From Amphibacillus sp. MSJ-3 (GTDB lineage Bacteria; Bacillota; Bacilli; Bacillales; Amphibacillaceae): a stretch of DNA of 64,000 nt. The stretch is taken from the NCBI RefSeq assembly GCF_018919165.1, contig NZ_JAHLQM010000012.1:1-64000 (forward strand), given 5' to 3'. Position numbers and translations under genes: made by a program. This document shows, piece after piece, positions 56,634 through 64,000 of this stretch (within the stretch, counting starts at the first letter, position 1; each line of letters starts with the position of its first letter). The notes under the pieces are model-generated. The model was not told the DNA's origin. It did no database searches and saw only the letters and a program-made list of their open reading frames with translations.

Positions 56634-57060
56634 TTATTCTATATCTAATTCCAAGTCTTTATAGTAATATTCGATATCCTTATCATTAATTTCTCTCATA
56701 ACTCTACGTAGGTTACCAACTGTGACAACATTGGCGAGTATATCCTTCGTGACCACATCCCCAGCACCGATAACTGTATTATCCCCAATAGTTATACCTA
56801 GAAGAACGACTGAGTCTACCCCGATCCAGATATTGTTTCCGATCCAAATTGGAAGGTTGTTTTAAGCATTTTTGCTCCCTTAACTCTGGATGTATTGGAT
56901 AGGTTCCAGAAGAAAGAGTAACATGTGGTCGGAACATAACTTTGTTACCGATAAAGTTATCATAATCATCAACGATCGTTAAATTAAAATTAGTGTATAC
57001 ATCATTGCCAAGGTGTACATTTTTTCCTCCCCAATTTGCATAGAGGGGTTACTGTATGTG
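56634..57060 (-). pseudogene. Maa/LacA-type sugar O-acetyltransferase, frameshifted
   Basis: Minus-strand translation shows hexapeptide-repeat acetyltransferase pieces in two frames: VHLGNDVYTNFNLTIVDDYD, MFRPHVTLSSGTYPIHPELR, then after a frame change near 56862, LPIWIGNNIWIGVDSVVLLG, ITIGDNTVIGAGDVVTKDI and VGNLRRVMREIND, ending at 56634. The N-terminal part is missing. A dead gene that once encoded a maltose/galactoside acetyltransferase. Confidence 0.85.
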
Positions 57061-57501
57061 GAAAATTTCCCGCCACCTTAGTAAATATTTACCTAGCATT
57101 TAACTTCTTTTCTCCCGCTCGCTTGGACGTGTGTTATTAAAATCATGTTGCAATTCTAGATATTTCCTTATTTGTTGGAAGTGCATGATGGTACAGACAA
57201 TGAGGGAAAATATGATCAGGCAGTGGCTTTATTTGAATTTGTGCTTGAATATCAAGGAGTAGGAGTAAATCACTTTTTCTATGTTACTTGTGTTTGGGCT
57301 ATACAAAAGAATAGAGTAAAACGATCCATCACTTGAAGATAGTAGAAAACGAAATTATGGGTAATGGTGGATTATGTCCAAGATATATTCATATGTTTTA
57401 GAACAACCCGAATTAGAAGATGTTCATGAGGATCCTGAGTTTTTATCTATATTTAATAAATAGAATGAATTTATTAATAATATTCTTCTGCAAAATAGCA
57501 A
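57061..57501. other. Region with gene scraps, nothing intact
   Basis: Only short open stretches, e.g. one encoding SKIYSYVLEQPELEDVHEDP that stops at 57463. They look like remnants of a decayed gene, not identifiable. Confidence 0.4.
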
Positions 57502-57526
57502 AGTCGTAATCTATATGATTACGACT
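57502..57526 (-). terminator. Hairpin at the end of the AraC gene
   Basis: AGTCGTAATC (57502-57511) / GATTACGACT (57517-57526), perfect 10-bp stem overlapping the minus-strand stop codon. The minus-strand tail TTTGC is short, so termination strength is uncertain. Confidence 0.55.
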
Positions 57527-58718
57527 GTCTTTGCCTATAAACCTTCACAAATTGCTTAGGTGTGTAATCATACATTGCTTTGAATTGGCGTGTAAATGTG
57601 GCACTATTGTTAAACCCTACTAAACGTACAATTTCTGCAACAGACTTATTTAATGTTAGTAATAAGTTTCTAGCAATCAACAACCGAGTCTCATTCAGTA
57701 GCTCGTTGAAGCTTTTTTCGAACGTCTTGTGCAAGAGTCGAGTGATCTTTTTTTCAGTGAGGGACAAGCTTTCGGCGGCGATGCTCAAAGTGATTGGTTT
57801 TTTGTAATTCTCTTGAATATAAATATAGATTGACCATGCGTCTGCGCGGTTTTTTTTCTTATACACCGTTGGTTCTTGGTTGCGGAAATTTAATGATATG
57901 ACACCACGGATCTTTTTAAATTGTTTATAAAAATTTGCCTCTGTTTGGTAGCCGCAAATTCTACTGATCTGATTAATTGATAACTCTTCAAACTGGAGCA
58001 AGGCTGTAGCATTACGAATTCTGACGCGGTTTAAATTTTCATTAAAGCCAACACCAGTTAGTTGTTTTAAAACTTGTTTTATCTCTTCTTCTGGTATGTT
58101 CAAGGCATTTGAAACGGTTGATAATGTCAGCTTACTTTGATGATGAACTTGGATGTATTGCAAAATACGCCATTGGTCGTTGCCCTTAATGATAGCCGCA
58201 TTTTTTTGTGGGATATTTTTATGGTAAGTGTAAGATAATAACGAGACAAGTGCTAAATTCAATGATTCTGTTAAATGTTGATTTAATTTCTTTTCTTGAA
58301 AGACTTCTTCACAAATAAACGTCACCTGACTCCGCTCTCTCGTTGATAAAGATTTAATCGGTGAGACTTGATCCATTTCTTTTACCTTGGCTAGATATAG
58401 CTCCCGATTCGTATTTGTCAATAGCAATAAGCCAATTGAAAAGGTGATCCGGTACAGGTCAATAGTGCTATCCTTTTTAGCGATCAATCCACGGACATGA
58501 TAAGGCATTAATAAGAGTAAGTCACCCGCCTGCACGGGAAATAGCGTGCCGTTAATATTAATTCGACCTTTACCATTGTCAATATAGATGAATTCAATTT
58601 CATCTCTATGTACAAGTTGTTCTTTTGTATTTAACTGTTCTTTGACTATTTTAAGTTGGTTGGCGCGAAAATGATCGGAATAGTAGTCTGCGCCAACATA
58701 AGGGAATGTTTCGATCAT
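57519..58718 (-). CDS. AraC-family regulator with two HTH units
   Basis: 399 residues: an N-terminal cupin sensor (about 1-150; IYIDNGKGRININGTLFPVQ, LLLMPYHVRGL), a first AraC-type double HTH (about 180-265; SINQISRICGYQTEANFYKQ) and a second one (about 290-395; SVAEIVRLVGFNNSATFTRQ, YTPKQFVK). Ordinary AraC proteins have one such unit. Divergent from the epimerase gene at 58829, its likely target. ATG start at 58718 with AAAGGTG upstream. Confidence 0.88.
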   Translation of the reverse strand: MIETFPYVGADYYSDHFRANQLKIVKEQLNTKEQLVHRDEIEFIYIDNGKGRININGTLFPVQAGDLLLLMPYHVRGLIAKKDSTIDLYRITFSIGLLLLTNTNRELYLAKVKEMDQVSPIKSLSTRERSQVTFICEEVFQEKKLNQHLTESLNLALVSLLSYTYHKNIPQKNAAIIKGNDQWRILQYIQVHHQSKLTLSTVSNALNIPEEEIKQVLKQLTGVGFNENLNRVRIRNATALLQFEELSINQISRICGYQTEANFYKQFKKIRGVISLNFRNQEPTVYKKKNRADAWSIYIYIQENYKKPITLSIAAESLSLTEKKITRLLHKTFEKSFNELLNETRLLIARNLLLTLNKSVAEIVRLVGFNNSATFTRQFKAMYDYTPKQFVKVYRQRQS

Positions 58719-58828
58719 TAAAAATTCACCTTTCGAAATTAGTTGGTGTTTTGTCCTTTTTCATCATATTTCTCATAAATATTCATGATATGATTAATGT
58801 GAATTGTATCACAAAGGAGTTGTAATCA

Positions 58829-59803
58829 ATGAAAAAGATATTTATTTTAGGTGGTACTGGTTTCTTAGGTTATTATACTACAAAAGAATTACTGGCAAGA
58901 GGTTATGGTGTCAAAACAATGTCACTTCCACCAATGCCGACCGACGATTTACTACCAAGTGAAGTCGAATGTACTCTAGGTGATATTAATGAACTATCTG
59001 ATAATGAAATTAAAGAGCTATTAAGTGATTGTTACGGTTTTGTGTATGCTGCGGGTGCTGATGAACGAATTGTCCCTCAAAAACCAGCTTTGAAATTTTT
59101 TTACGAAGCAAATGTACTGCCAACACAACGCTTGGCTCGATTAGCTAAAGAGGCTGGCTTGAAGAAATTCGTCTTATTTGGTTCTTACTTTGCTGAATTT
59201 GCTGAGCGCTTACCTCAGTACGAGTTAAAAAAACAAGCTTATCCGAATACCCGCCTTTTACAGGAACAAGTTGCCTTTGCTGAAGGTGAAGGAAGTATGG
59301 ATGTTATCTCATTGCGTTTACCGTATATATTCGGTACAATGCCGGGGAGAATGCCACTTTGGAAAATGTTCACTGATCAAATCAAAGGACGCCCTGTTTT
59401 CCCTGCATTAAAAGGTGGAACAGCTGTTGTAACAGCGGAACAAGTAGCTGAAGCGGCGGTTGGTGCATTAGAGAATGGTAAACACCGTCATACGTATGCT
59501 ATTTCTAGTTATAACATGAAATACAAGTTTTTCTATGAATTAATGGTTGAAGCATTAGGTCAAGAAGAGACAACGCAAATCGTTGAAACACCTTATGAGC
59601 AAATGAAGTCAACATACGAGCAAATTGATCAAGCAGCAGAAGCACAAGGTAAGGAGCACGGAATTCATATGGTAGTTAGCTCCAAACTTCAAGAGGAAGA
59701 TCTTTATATTGATCCAAAAGAAACAATGGATGTTTTAGGTATTAAAGAATATGATGTTGTCGCATCGATTAAAGAAACTCTAGCAAAGTGTGTAGAAGAG
59801 TAA
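58829..59803 (+). CDS. NAD-dependent epimerase/dehydratase (extended SDR)
   Basis: 324 residues with the Rossmann motif IFILGGTGFLGYYTTKELL, LGDINEL, YAAGADERIVP and substrate-proximal FVLFGSYFAEF; the YxxxK catalytic motif (YELKK) is present near residue 131. Strong ribosome binding site AAAGGAG. Acts on a nucleotide-sugar or related metabolite, unknown. Probably controlled by the divergent AraC regulator. Confidence 0.87.
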   Translation: MKKIFILGGTGFLGYYTTKELLARGYGVKTMSLPPMPTDDLLPSEVECTLGDINELSDNEIKELLSDCYGFVYAAGADERIVPQKPALKFFYEANVLPTQRLARLAKEAGLKKFVLFGSYFAEFAERLPQYELKKQAYPNTRLLQEQVAFAEGEGSMDVISLRLPYIFGTMPGRMPLWKMFTDQIKGRPVFPALKGGTAVVTAEQVAEAAVGALENGKHRHTYAISSYNMKYKFFYELMVEALGQEETTQIVETPYEQMKSTYEQIDQAAEAQGKEHGIHMVVSSKLQEEDLYIDPKETMDVLGIKEYDVVASIKETLAKCVEE

Positions 59804-59842
59804 GTCGTTAAAAGATAACTTTAGTAAAAGTATTTTGTAATG

Positions 59843-59878
59843 AACAGTGCTAACGTGCTTTGTGTTAGCACTGTTTTA
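59843..59878. terminator. Terminator after the epimerase gene
   Basis: Perfect 12-bp stem AACAGTGCTAAC (59843-59854) / GTTAGCACTGTT (59864-59875), then TTT. Confidence 0.9.
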
Positions 59879-60225
59879 GCTTTTATCTGAATGCGTATAC
59901 CTATTTTAATTCCAATTTCCGCGATATGAAACAGATAAGTAAACTCGGGTAGCACTATGGGATAAAGTGATTAATCAGCGTATAATCAGGAATAAGAAGT
60001 AAAACCATTAACATTCAAGCATACATCAATCCATTATCCAATAATCTCTACATAAAGTATTCCAATGCCTATTTTTTACCTCTTAAATCACCATGATGAA
60101 CCGCATTATAAGTAGAGGAGACTTTTTATCGAAAAGAAAACATGGAGACGGTTCTCGCATTACATTTGCTAGAAGTATATTACCCATGTCTAACATAAAA
60201 AAAGTAAGGTCTCTGTTGCCTATAT
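59879..60225. other. Intergenic region, nothing recognised
   Basis: No gene, repeat or RNA was identified. It ends at the complex inverted repeat upstream of the HTH protein gene. Confidence 0.4.
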
Positions 60226-60270
60226 TGTATTATTGTAATACAATATAGGAAAATGTATTACAATAATACA
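60226..60270. promoter_or_regulatory. Perfect 17-bp inverted repeat before the HTH gene
   Basis: TGTATTATTGTAATACA (60226-60242) and TGTATTACAATAATACA (60254-60270) are exact reverse complements separated by 11 bases, ending 14 bases before the start codon. The left arm and its flank also contain the smaller palindrome TATTGTAATACAATA. A likely autoregulatory operator for the downstream DNA-binding protein. Confidence 0.75.
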
Positions 60271-60284
60271 AAGAGGAGCTTCTA

Positions 60285-61031
60285 ATGCAGAATAAATTAA
60301 AAGTGTTTAAAGAAAATCATAGCTTTACAAAGGAAGAAATTCAACAGCAATTTGATGACTTTGTTAAGTGGAATTTTTATGAAACTCATAGTGAAATCGA
60401 AGAAACTTACAAACATAATATGCTGAAACTATTTGATAAATTTAAAAAAACACTTGATAATACTCAATTACCTAAAATTACAGATGATTGGTGGTTTTAT
60501 GATTTTCATATAGATAATGATGGAGTAAAATTGACTTTGAATTTTTGTGATGAGTTTAAGATAGAAAGTGAAATTGATAGAACTTGGAGTATGAATTCTA
60601 TTGAAGACTTAACGCTATTAGATGTTAAGTGTGATTATTTAGATGTTAAAGAATTTGCTAAAGTTCATAATGTGACAGATACGACGGTCAGACAATGGAT
60701 CAGACGTGGAAAAGTTAGAACTGCAAAAAAGGTAGGAAGAGATTGGCTGATACCTTCAATTACTAAAAAGCCAAAACGTGGTTTTACAAATGTTACTTAT
60801 AGATGGAGATACCTACCTGAAGGTATTAAAGATAGGTTTCCATACTTAATAGATCACAATGCATTGTATATATTTCAAAATGAAGAAGATAAATCATTGT
60901 ATGATATTATTCTTGGATTTCCAGGAGAGCTAAACCGAGCTAAGATAACCTTATCCACTGCAGAGAGAGAAAGTTTAGAATTGGCTTTAATTGGAGGTTC
61001 GTTTATAGATGATGTAGAGGAGTTGTTATAA
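60285..61031 (+). CDS. HTH (excisionase/MerR-like) protein, unknown role
   Basis: 248 residues. An N-terminal acidic/aromatic domain (1-115) of no known family is followed by a winged HTH of the HTH_17/excisionase kind at about 118-160 (YLDVKEFAKVHNVTDTTVRQ, WIRRGKVRTAKKVGRDWLIP) and a C-terminal domain. AGAGGAG lies 7 bases before the ATG. Composition is strongly AT-rich, like acquired DNA. It lies beside decayed IS and methyltransferase genes, so probably part of a former mobile island. Confidence 0.75.
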   Translation: MQNKLKVFKENHSFTKEEIQQQFDDFVKWNFYETHSEIEETYKHNMLKLFDKFKKTLDNTQLPKITDDWWFYDFHIDNDGVKLTLNFCDEFKIESEIDRTWSMNSIEDLTLLDVKCDYLDVKEFAKVHNVTDTTVRQWIRRGKVRTAKKVGRDWLIPSITKKPKRGFTNVTYRWRYLPEGIKDRFPYLIDHNALYIFQNEEDKSLYDIILGFPGELNRAKITLSTAERESLELALIGGSFIDDVEELL

Positions 61032-61326
61032 ATTACTGTGTTATGCTTAGATCCGCTCAGACAGACAATAAATGAATTTTGCGATAACAAATCTTTTTTA
61101 GAAACTAATATTATAATTAATTAATCATAATAGAATAATACATTTAAATAAAGGATAACCACCGAAAATAGAGGATATAACTGTTAAACTGTCTTTCATG
61201 GGAGTCCTTAAATTTATTTAGTAATAAATAAAGACATCATTTGTATGAAATTTATAGTTGAAAGTTATAATATCTATAAAGGGTCTATTTTTACTTTTGA
61301 ATTATATCGGTATTAATGGTATGTCA
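61032..61326. other. AT-rich spacer before the IS3-type element
   Basis: No gene or terminator recognised; ends at the left inverted repeat of the IS. Confidence 0.4.
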
Positions 61327-61562
61327 ACACTAAACTGTACAATTTTTATAAGGTGTTGAGTTGTCAATATCGCTTATTTATTTTTAAATTCTAATTTAAA
61401 CAGTATTAACTTTTTGTCACTTGACTTGTATCCTTTGCTCGTATGCGCTTAAGCCAAGAAGCCAGCTATTAATGATATCTGGCTCTACCAATTAGGCTCG
61501 CATACGGGCGTCTCCAAGTTAAAGTACGCATCGTTTTAAGATGCTTAAAATGACGCTTTTAA

Positions 61563-62385
61563 TTACTTGTATTCCTTGGGTGTTAGGTAACCTAATGAGC
61601 TGTGAATCCGAATGTTGTTGTACCAATTTACATAATCGAATAAGACTAAATCCACTTCTGACTGTGTTTCAAAATGTTCACCCAATATGAATTCAGTCTT
61701 GAGTGTCTTAAACGTTGATTCAGCTACAGCGTTGTCATACGGCGTACCTTTTGTTCTTAATGAGTGCTCAATATCGAAAGCCTCAAGGGCCTGGTCAATA
61801 CTTTTATTCTTAAACTCACTTCCGCGATCTGTATGAAATAATTTGAGACGATTTAGATTATACTTTACGGATGCAAATGCTTGTGTAACCAATTCTGCTG
61901 TCTTGTGGGGACCAGCACTATAACCGATAATCTCACGGTTAAATAAATCAATGAGTACATAAATGTAATGCCAGCGTTGCCCGACTCTTACATAAGTCAG
62001 ATCACTCACTACGACTTCTAATCCATCCTTTTGGTTAAATTCACGATTCAATGTGTTGCTTATCTTTTCTTCATTAACAGTTGATTTCATCGGTTTATAC
62101 TGGGCAATTGTATACTTTGATACAAGACCCTGTTCTTTCATAATTTGACCAATGCGCCGTCTTGAAATAATAAATCCTAAATGCTTTAATTCTTCTTTTA
62201 TTTTTCTTTGTCCATAAATACGGCGACTATCCTTATATATTTTAATGATTAATTTTGTAATTTCCTCATCTTGATGATCACGTTTTTTGCTTCATAATAA
62301 AAAGTGCCTCGTGGGACCTGTAGCAATTTACACACTGCTGATACCGAATATTTGTGATGGTTGTTTCTTATCACATTTATTTTCG
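61563..62385 (-). pseudogene. IS3-family orfB transposase, frameshifted
   Basis: The catalytic part (61563-62141) is open with the DDE residues in VVSDLTYV, FHTDRGSEFKN and AVAESTFKTLKTE. Upstream in the same frame reads RDHQDEEITKLIIKIYKDSR, RIYGQRKIKEELKHLGF. Before an A6 run near 62290 the start of OrfB (YSVSAVCKLLQVPRGTFYYE) is in a different frame, so one base has been lost. Not functional. Confidence 0.85.
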
Positions 62386-62710
62386 TCCCATGATCAGCGC
62401 CGCTTGCTTTTTAGAGAATCTAGCATTTTAATGCGTAGATTCTTTTATACCTTTAGGTGTAAATATCATTTTCCATTGCCAGTTGTTGATTCTGTTTTCT
62501 AAGACGAATGAGCTCTTCTTATTCCGACGTGCGGTTATCCCTTTCTTCAAATGAACCATTTTCTCTATGTTGGCGTACCCATTTGTCAAAGGCAGATGCT
62601 GTAAGGTCGTATTCTTTAATGATCTCGGCTCTTGGCTTTCCTGATAAATAAAGTTGAACGATTTGCTCTTTAAATGTTTTAGAAAATGTTCGTCGTTGTC
62701 TTCTTGTCAT
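62385..62710 (-). pseudogene. IS3-family orfA, disrupted
   Basis: HTH protein start RRQRRTFSKTFKEQIVQLYL, ITYPE motif DLTASAFDKWVRQH, then a TAA at 62519-62521 replaces an expected Glu codon. The leucine-zipper part ELIRLRKQNQQLAMENDI continues in frame, is broken by about 50 inserted bases, and the end KQAALIMGRK is still readable. Confidence 0.82.
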
Positions 62711-62773
62711 AATTTTGTCTCCTTAGAGCAATTAGTGATTTCATCTTAACTGACCTTATACGATCTGTCCAAC

Positions 62774-62965
62774 TCAGTGTAACCTATCCATTCTCTCTTT
62801 ATATAAATCTAAAGCCCGCAACTGCTCTTGTATTTGATAATGATTCTCCACAGATAAATTAGACATACATTTCTCTTTTGTATCTATTGCAACAACCTTT
62901 ATTAGTTCATAATCTGAAGTATGTCGATAAAGTATCCACTTTGGTGTTTCTATTGTTCTTGTCAT
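62774..62965 (-). pseudogene. Short gene start cut by the IS3-type element
   Basis: 63 codons from the ATG at 62965 with GGGAGG upstream (MTRTIETPKWILYRHTSDYE...). The last codons and stop come from the IS end, so the real gene was longer. Unknown family. Its position right after the methyltransferase gene suggests a restriction-modification companion, which is only inference. Confidence 0.5.
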
Positions 62966-63560
62966 ATAATCTATCCTCCCAATTTCATCTAGTACTTTTT
63001 TTAGCATGAGAGGGGGATGGCCTCACCTATAATCGTTCTTATAAATGTGTCTGAAGCATCATCTGGAAGATTTATATTTTCTGGGATCATAGGTACAATA
63101 AAAGTTTCCAAAAAACTTAATACTCTAGGGTTTGAATAAGTTCCATCCTTTAGTCCTCGTCCTGGATGTACATTATTATGTGGGCTGACACTGCCATTAT
63201 AGGTTGTTCTAGCTGTAGCGGGTTTGTCCCAATTCATTCTTTTATACGTGTTATGAAATCCCTTTATTCTATCTCCATTGTCTTTTTTAGGATAATATAC
63301 TTCATTTTTCATCGCACTTGCACCCGTTTTAGTATGTGTCAAAGCTAGTATGATTCTATCATTTACTTTTTTTGCTTCATGCCATTTTATATTAGATTTC
63401 TCTCCAGGTGCAAGAGATGGTAAATGCCCAATAGCCTCTTTTAGCGTTATTTCTGGTTCTTCCGCAGGTCAACCTCATTTTAATCCTATTTTTCACATTT
63501 TAATAATAGCTCTCGATCTAGATTGTGGAACTCCGTAATCTTGGGGGTGCGGATGTTTTC
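62966..63560 (-). pseudogene. Cytosine-5 DNA methyltransferase, C-terminal remnant
   Basis: Minus-strand pieces in several frames: DYGVPQSRSRAIIKM with following stops, [20 protein letters not shown], then the open frame [58 protein letters not shown] and [12 protein letters not shown], and after a frameshift [13 protein letters not shown]. These match the target-recognition and C-terminal motifs IX-X of C5 methyltransferases. The SAM-binding and PCQ catalytic motifs are absent. A dead restriction-modification relic. Confidence 0.85.
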
Positions 63561-63707
63561 TTGGACCATTAAAATAGTTATTAATGTAATGATCTCATCT
63601 TTAACATCACAAACCGTCATGAATGTTGTTACAACGTTTATGGCGGTTTTATGAATGCTAAAAATTGTGTACTATCTTCCTTTTTTGGTTTGTTTTAAAT
63701 TTTTTAT
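63561..63707. other. Junction between the methyltransferase relic and transposase
   Basis: No gene; probably contains the end of the IS element that runs off the right edge of the window. Confidence 0.35.
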
Positions 63708-64000
63708 TCATCTTTTTTGTGGAAGGATTTCAAAGCCTGTCCTGAAGCCAAAAGCCTCATGTAATGCATCGGTTATATTCGTGCGTGTATAAGGTGGTAC
63801 GTAATCTTCACCATCTATTTCAAGCATCTTCATTTCTTTCAACTTGCTAATTAGTTCTGGACATGTAAAGGTATCGTTTAATTTTTTCTCTAGAATACAA
63901 AAGGTTAATAGGGATAAGAAGCAGGTTGAAAAATGAGCCTTAATTCGTGTTTCCCTCTGTAGGTAAATGGGGTGAGAAAGGAATTTGTTTTTTAAAATAC
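63708..64000 (-). CDS. Transposase C-terminus (IS1634/IS4-like), partial
   Basis: Open minus-strand frame entering from the right edge and stopping at 63708-63710. Residues HPIYLQRETRIKAHFSTCFL followed by SLLTFCILEKKLNDTFTCPE resemble the C-terminal region of IS1634-type DDE transposases (the common ...RPVYLQREnRIKAHF motif). Only about 97 residues lie in the window. Confidence 0.7.
   Translation of the reverse strand, partial: ILKNKFLSHPIYLQRETRIKAHFSTCFLSLLTFCILEKKLNDTFTCPELISKLKEMKMLEIDGEDYVPPYTRTNITDALHEAFGFRTGFEILPQKR

Larger units (their letters stand above)
61327..62780 (-). mobile_element. Decayed IS3-family element
   Basis: Ends are imperfect inverted repeats: left ACACTAAACTGTACA...TATAAGGT (61327-61354) and right (complement) ACACTGAGTTGGACA...TATAAGGT (ending 62780), 20 of 28 bases matching with identical spacing. 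It contains orfA and orfB remnants on the minus strand. It is disabled by a nonsense codon, an insertion and a frameshift. The exact outer bases and target duplication were not resolved. Confidence 0.8.

Noticed and set aside
55988..64000. An SCC-type element inserted at rlmH
   Set aside because: No ccr recombinase, no second attachment repeat seen in the window; only the site-like sequence is supported.

Overview
The window reads as the chromosome of a low-GC Gram-positive rod of the Bacillaceae (an Amphibacillus, Halolactibacillus or Gracilibacillus type would fit, but I cannot name the species). The evidence is the walR-walK-walH-walI-walJ-htrA operon at the left, rlmH at 55.5 kb (in Bacillus these genes lie close together), AGGAGG ribosome binding sites, frequent TTG/GTG starts and a T-box leader. 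About 48 kb of accessory DNA lies between htrA and rlmH.

Layout. 0.6-7.6 kb: essential cell-wall two-component operon plus HtrA protease. 7.7-8.0 kb: a cluster of DnaA-box-like sites. 8.0-9.8 kb: aldo/keto reductase and a Lin0512-family protein. 10.1-14.7 kb (minus strand): a T-box-controlled operon with a SAM-hydrolase-type protein and a complete ECF transporter (S component, fused double ATPase, T component). 14.9-18.3 kb: lemA with a DUF2207 membrane protein, then two intergenic tandem repeat arrays. 18.7-42.8 kb: a Nudix gene and a PLD-DEAD/DEAH-DUF3427 helicase gene. The helicase is split by a 20,773-bp composite transposon bounded by two near-identical 1,685-bp ISLre2-family elements and a 9-bp target duplication.

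The transposon cargo is the most exciting item. It is a complete class II two-component lanthipeptide system related to haloduracin/lichenicidin: a TPR regulator, LanA1 (lipid II-binding alpha type), LanM1, LanA2 (beta type), LanM2, LanT (C39 peptidase-ABC exporter), a small membrane protein, two separate three-gene ABC immunity exporters and an XRE repressor. A 5'-truncated nucleotide-sugar dehydrogenase is carried along at its right edge. Each precursor lies directly before one synthetase; both would be exported and trimmed by the one LanT. The immunity operon has its own promoter overlapped by a perfect palindrome that the XRE protein could bind.

43.3-55.2 kb: lipoproteins, ApbE flavin transferase, an NADPH-FMN reductase and an 807-residue FMN-reductase/FMN_bind/FAD flavoprotein that ApbE should flavinylate. 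Next to these are a frameshifted LysR gene and an MFS transporter gene with an in-frame stop, then an SDR gene and a second LysR regulator. 55.5-60 kb: rlmH (with a staphylococcal-att-like 3' end), a VOC protein, a dead acetyltransferase, an AraC regulator with two HTH units, and an epimerase. 60.2-64 kb: a HTH protein with a striking operator, a decayed IS3-type element, a decayed cytosine-5 DNA methyltransferase and the end of another transposase.

Limits: family assignments come from reading the translations and motifs, without database searches. Several starts were moved from the longest ORF on ribosome-binding-site grounds, as stated for each gene.
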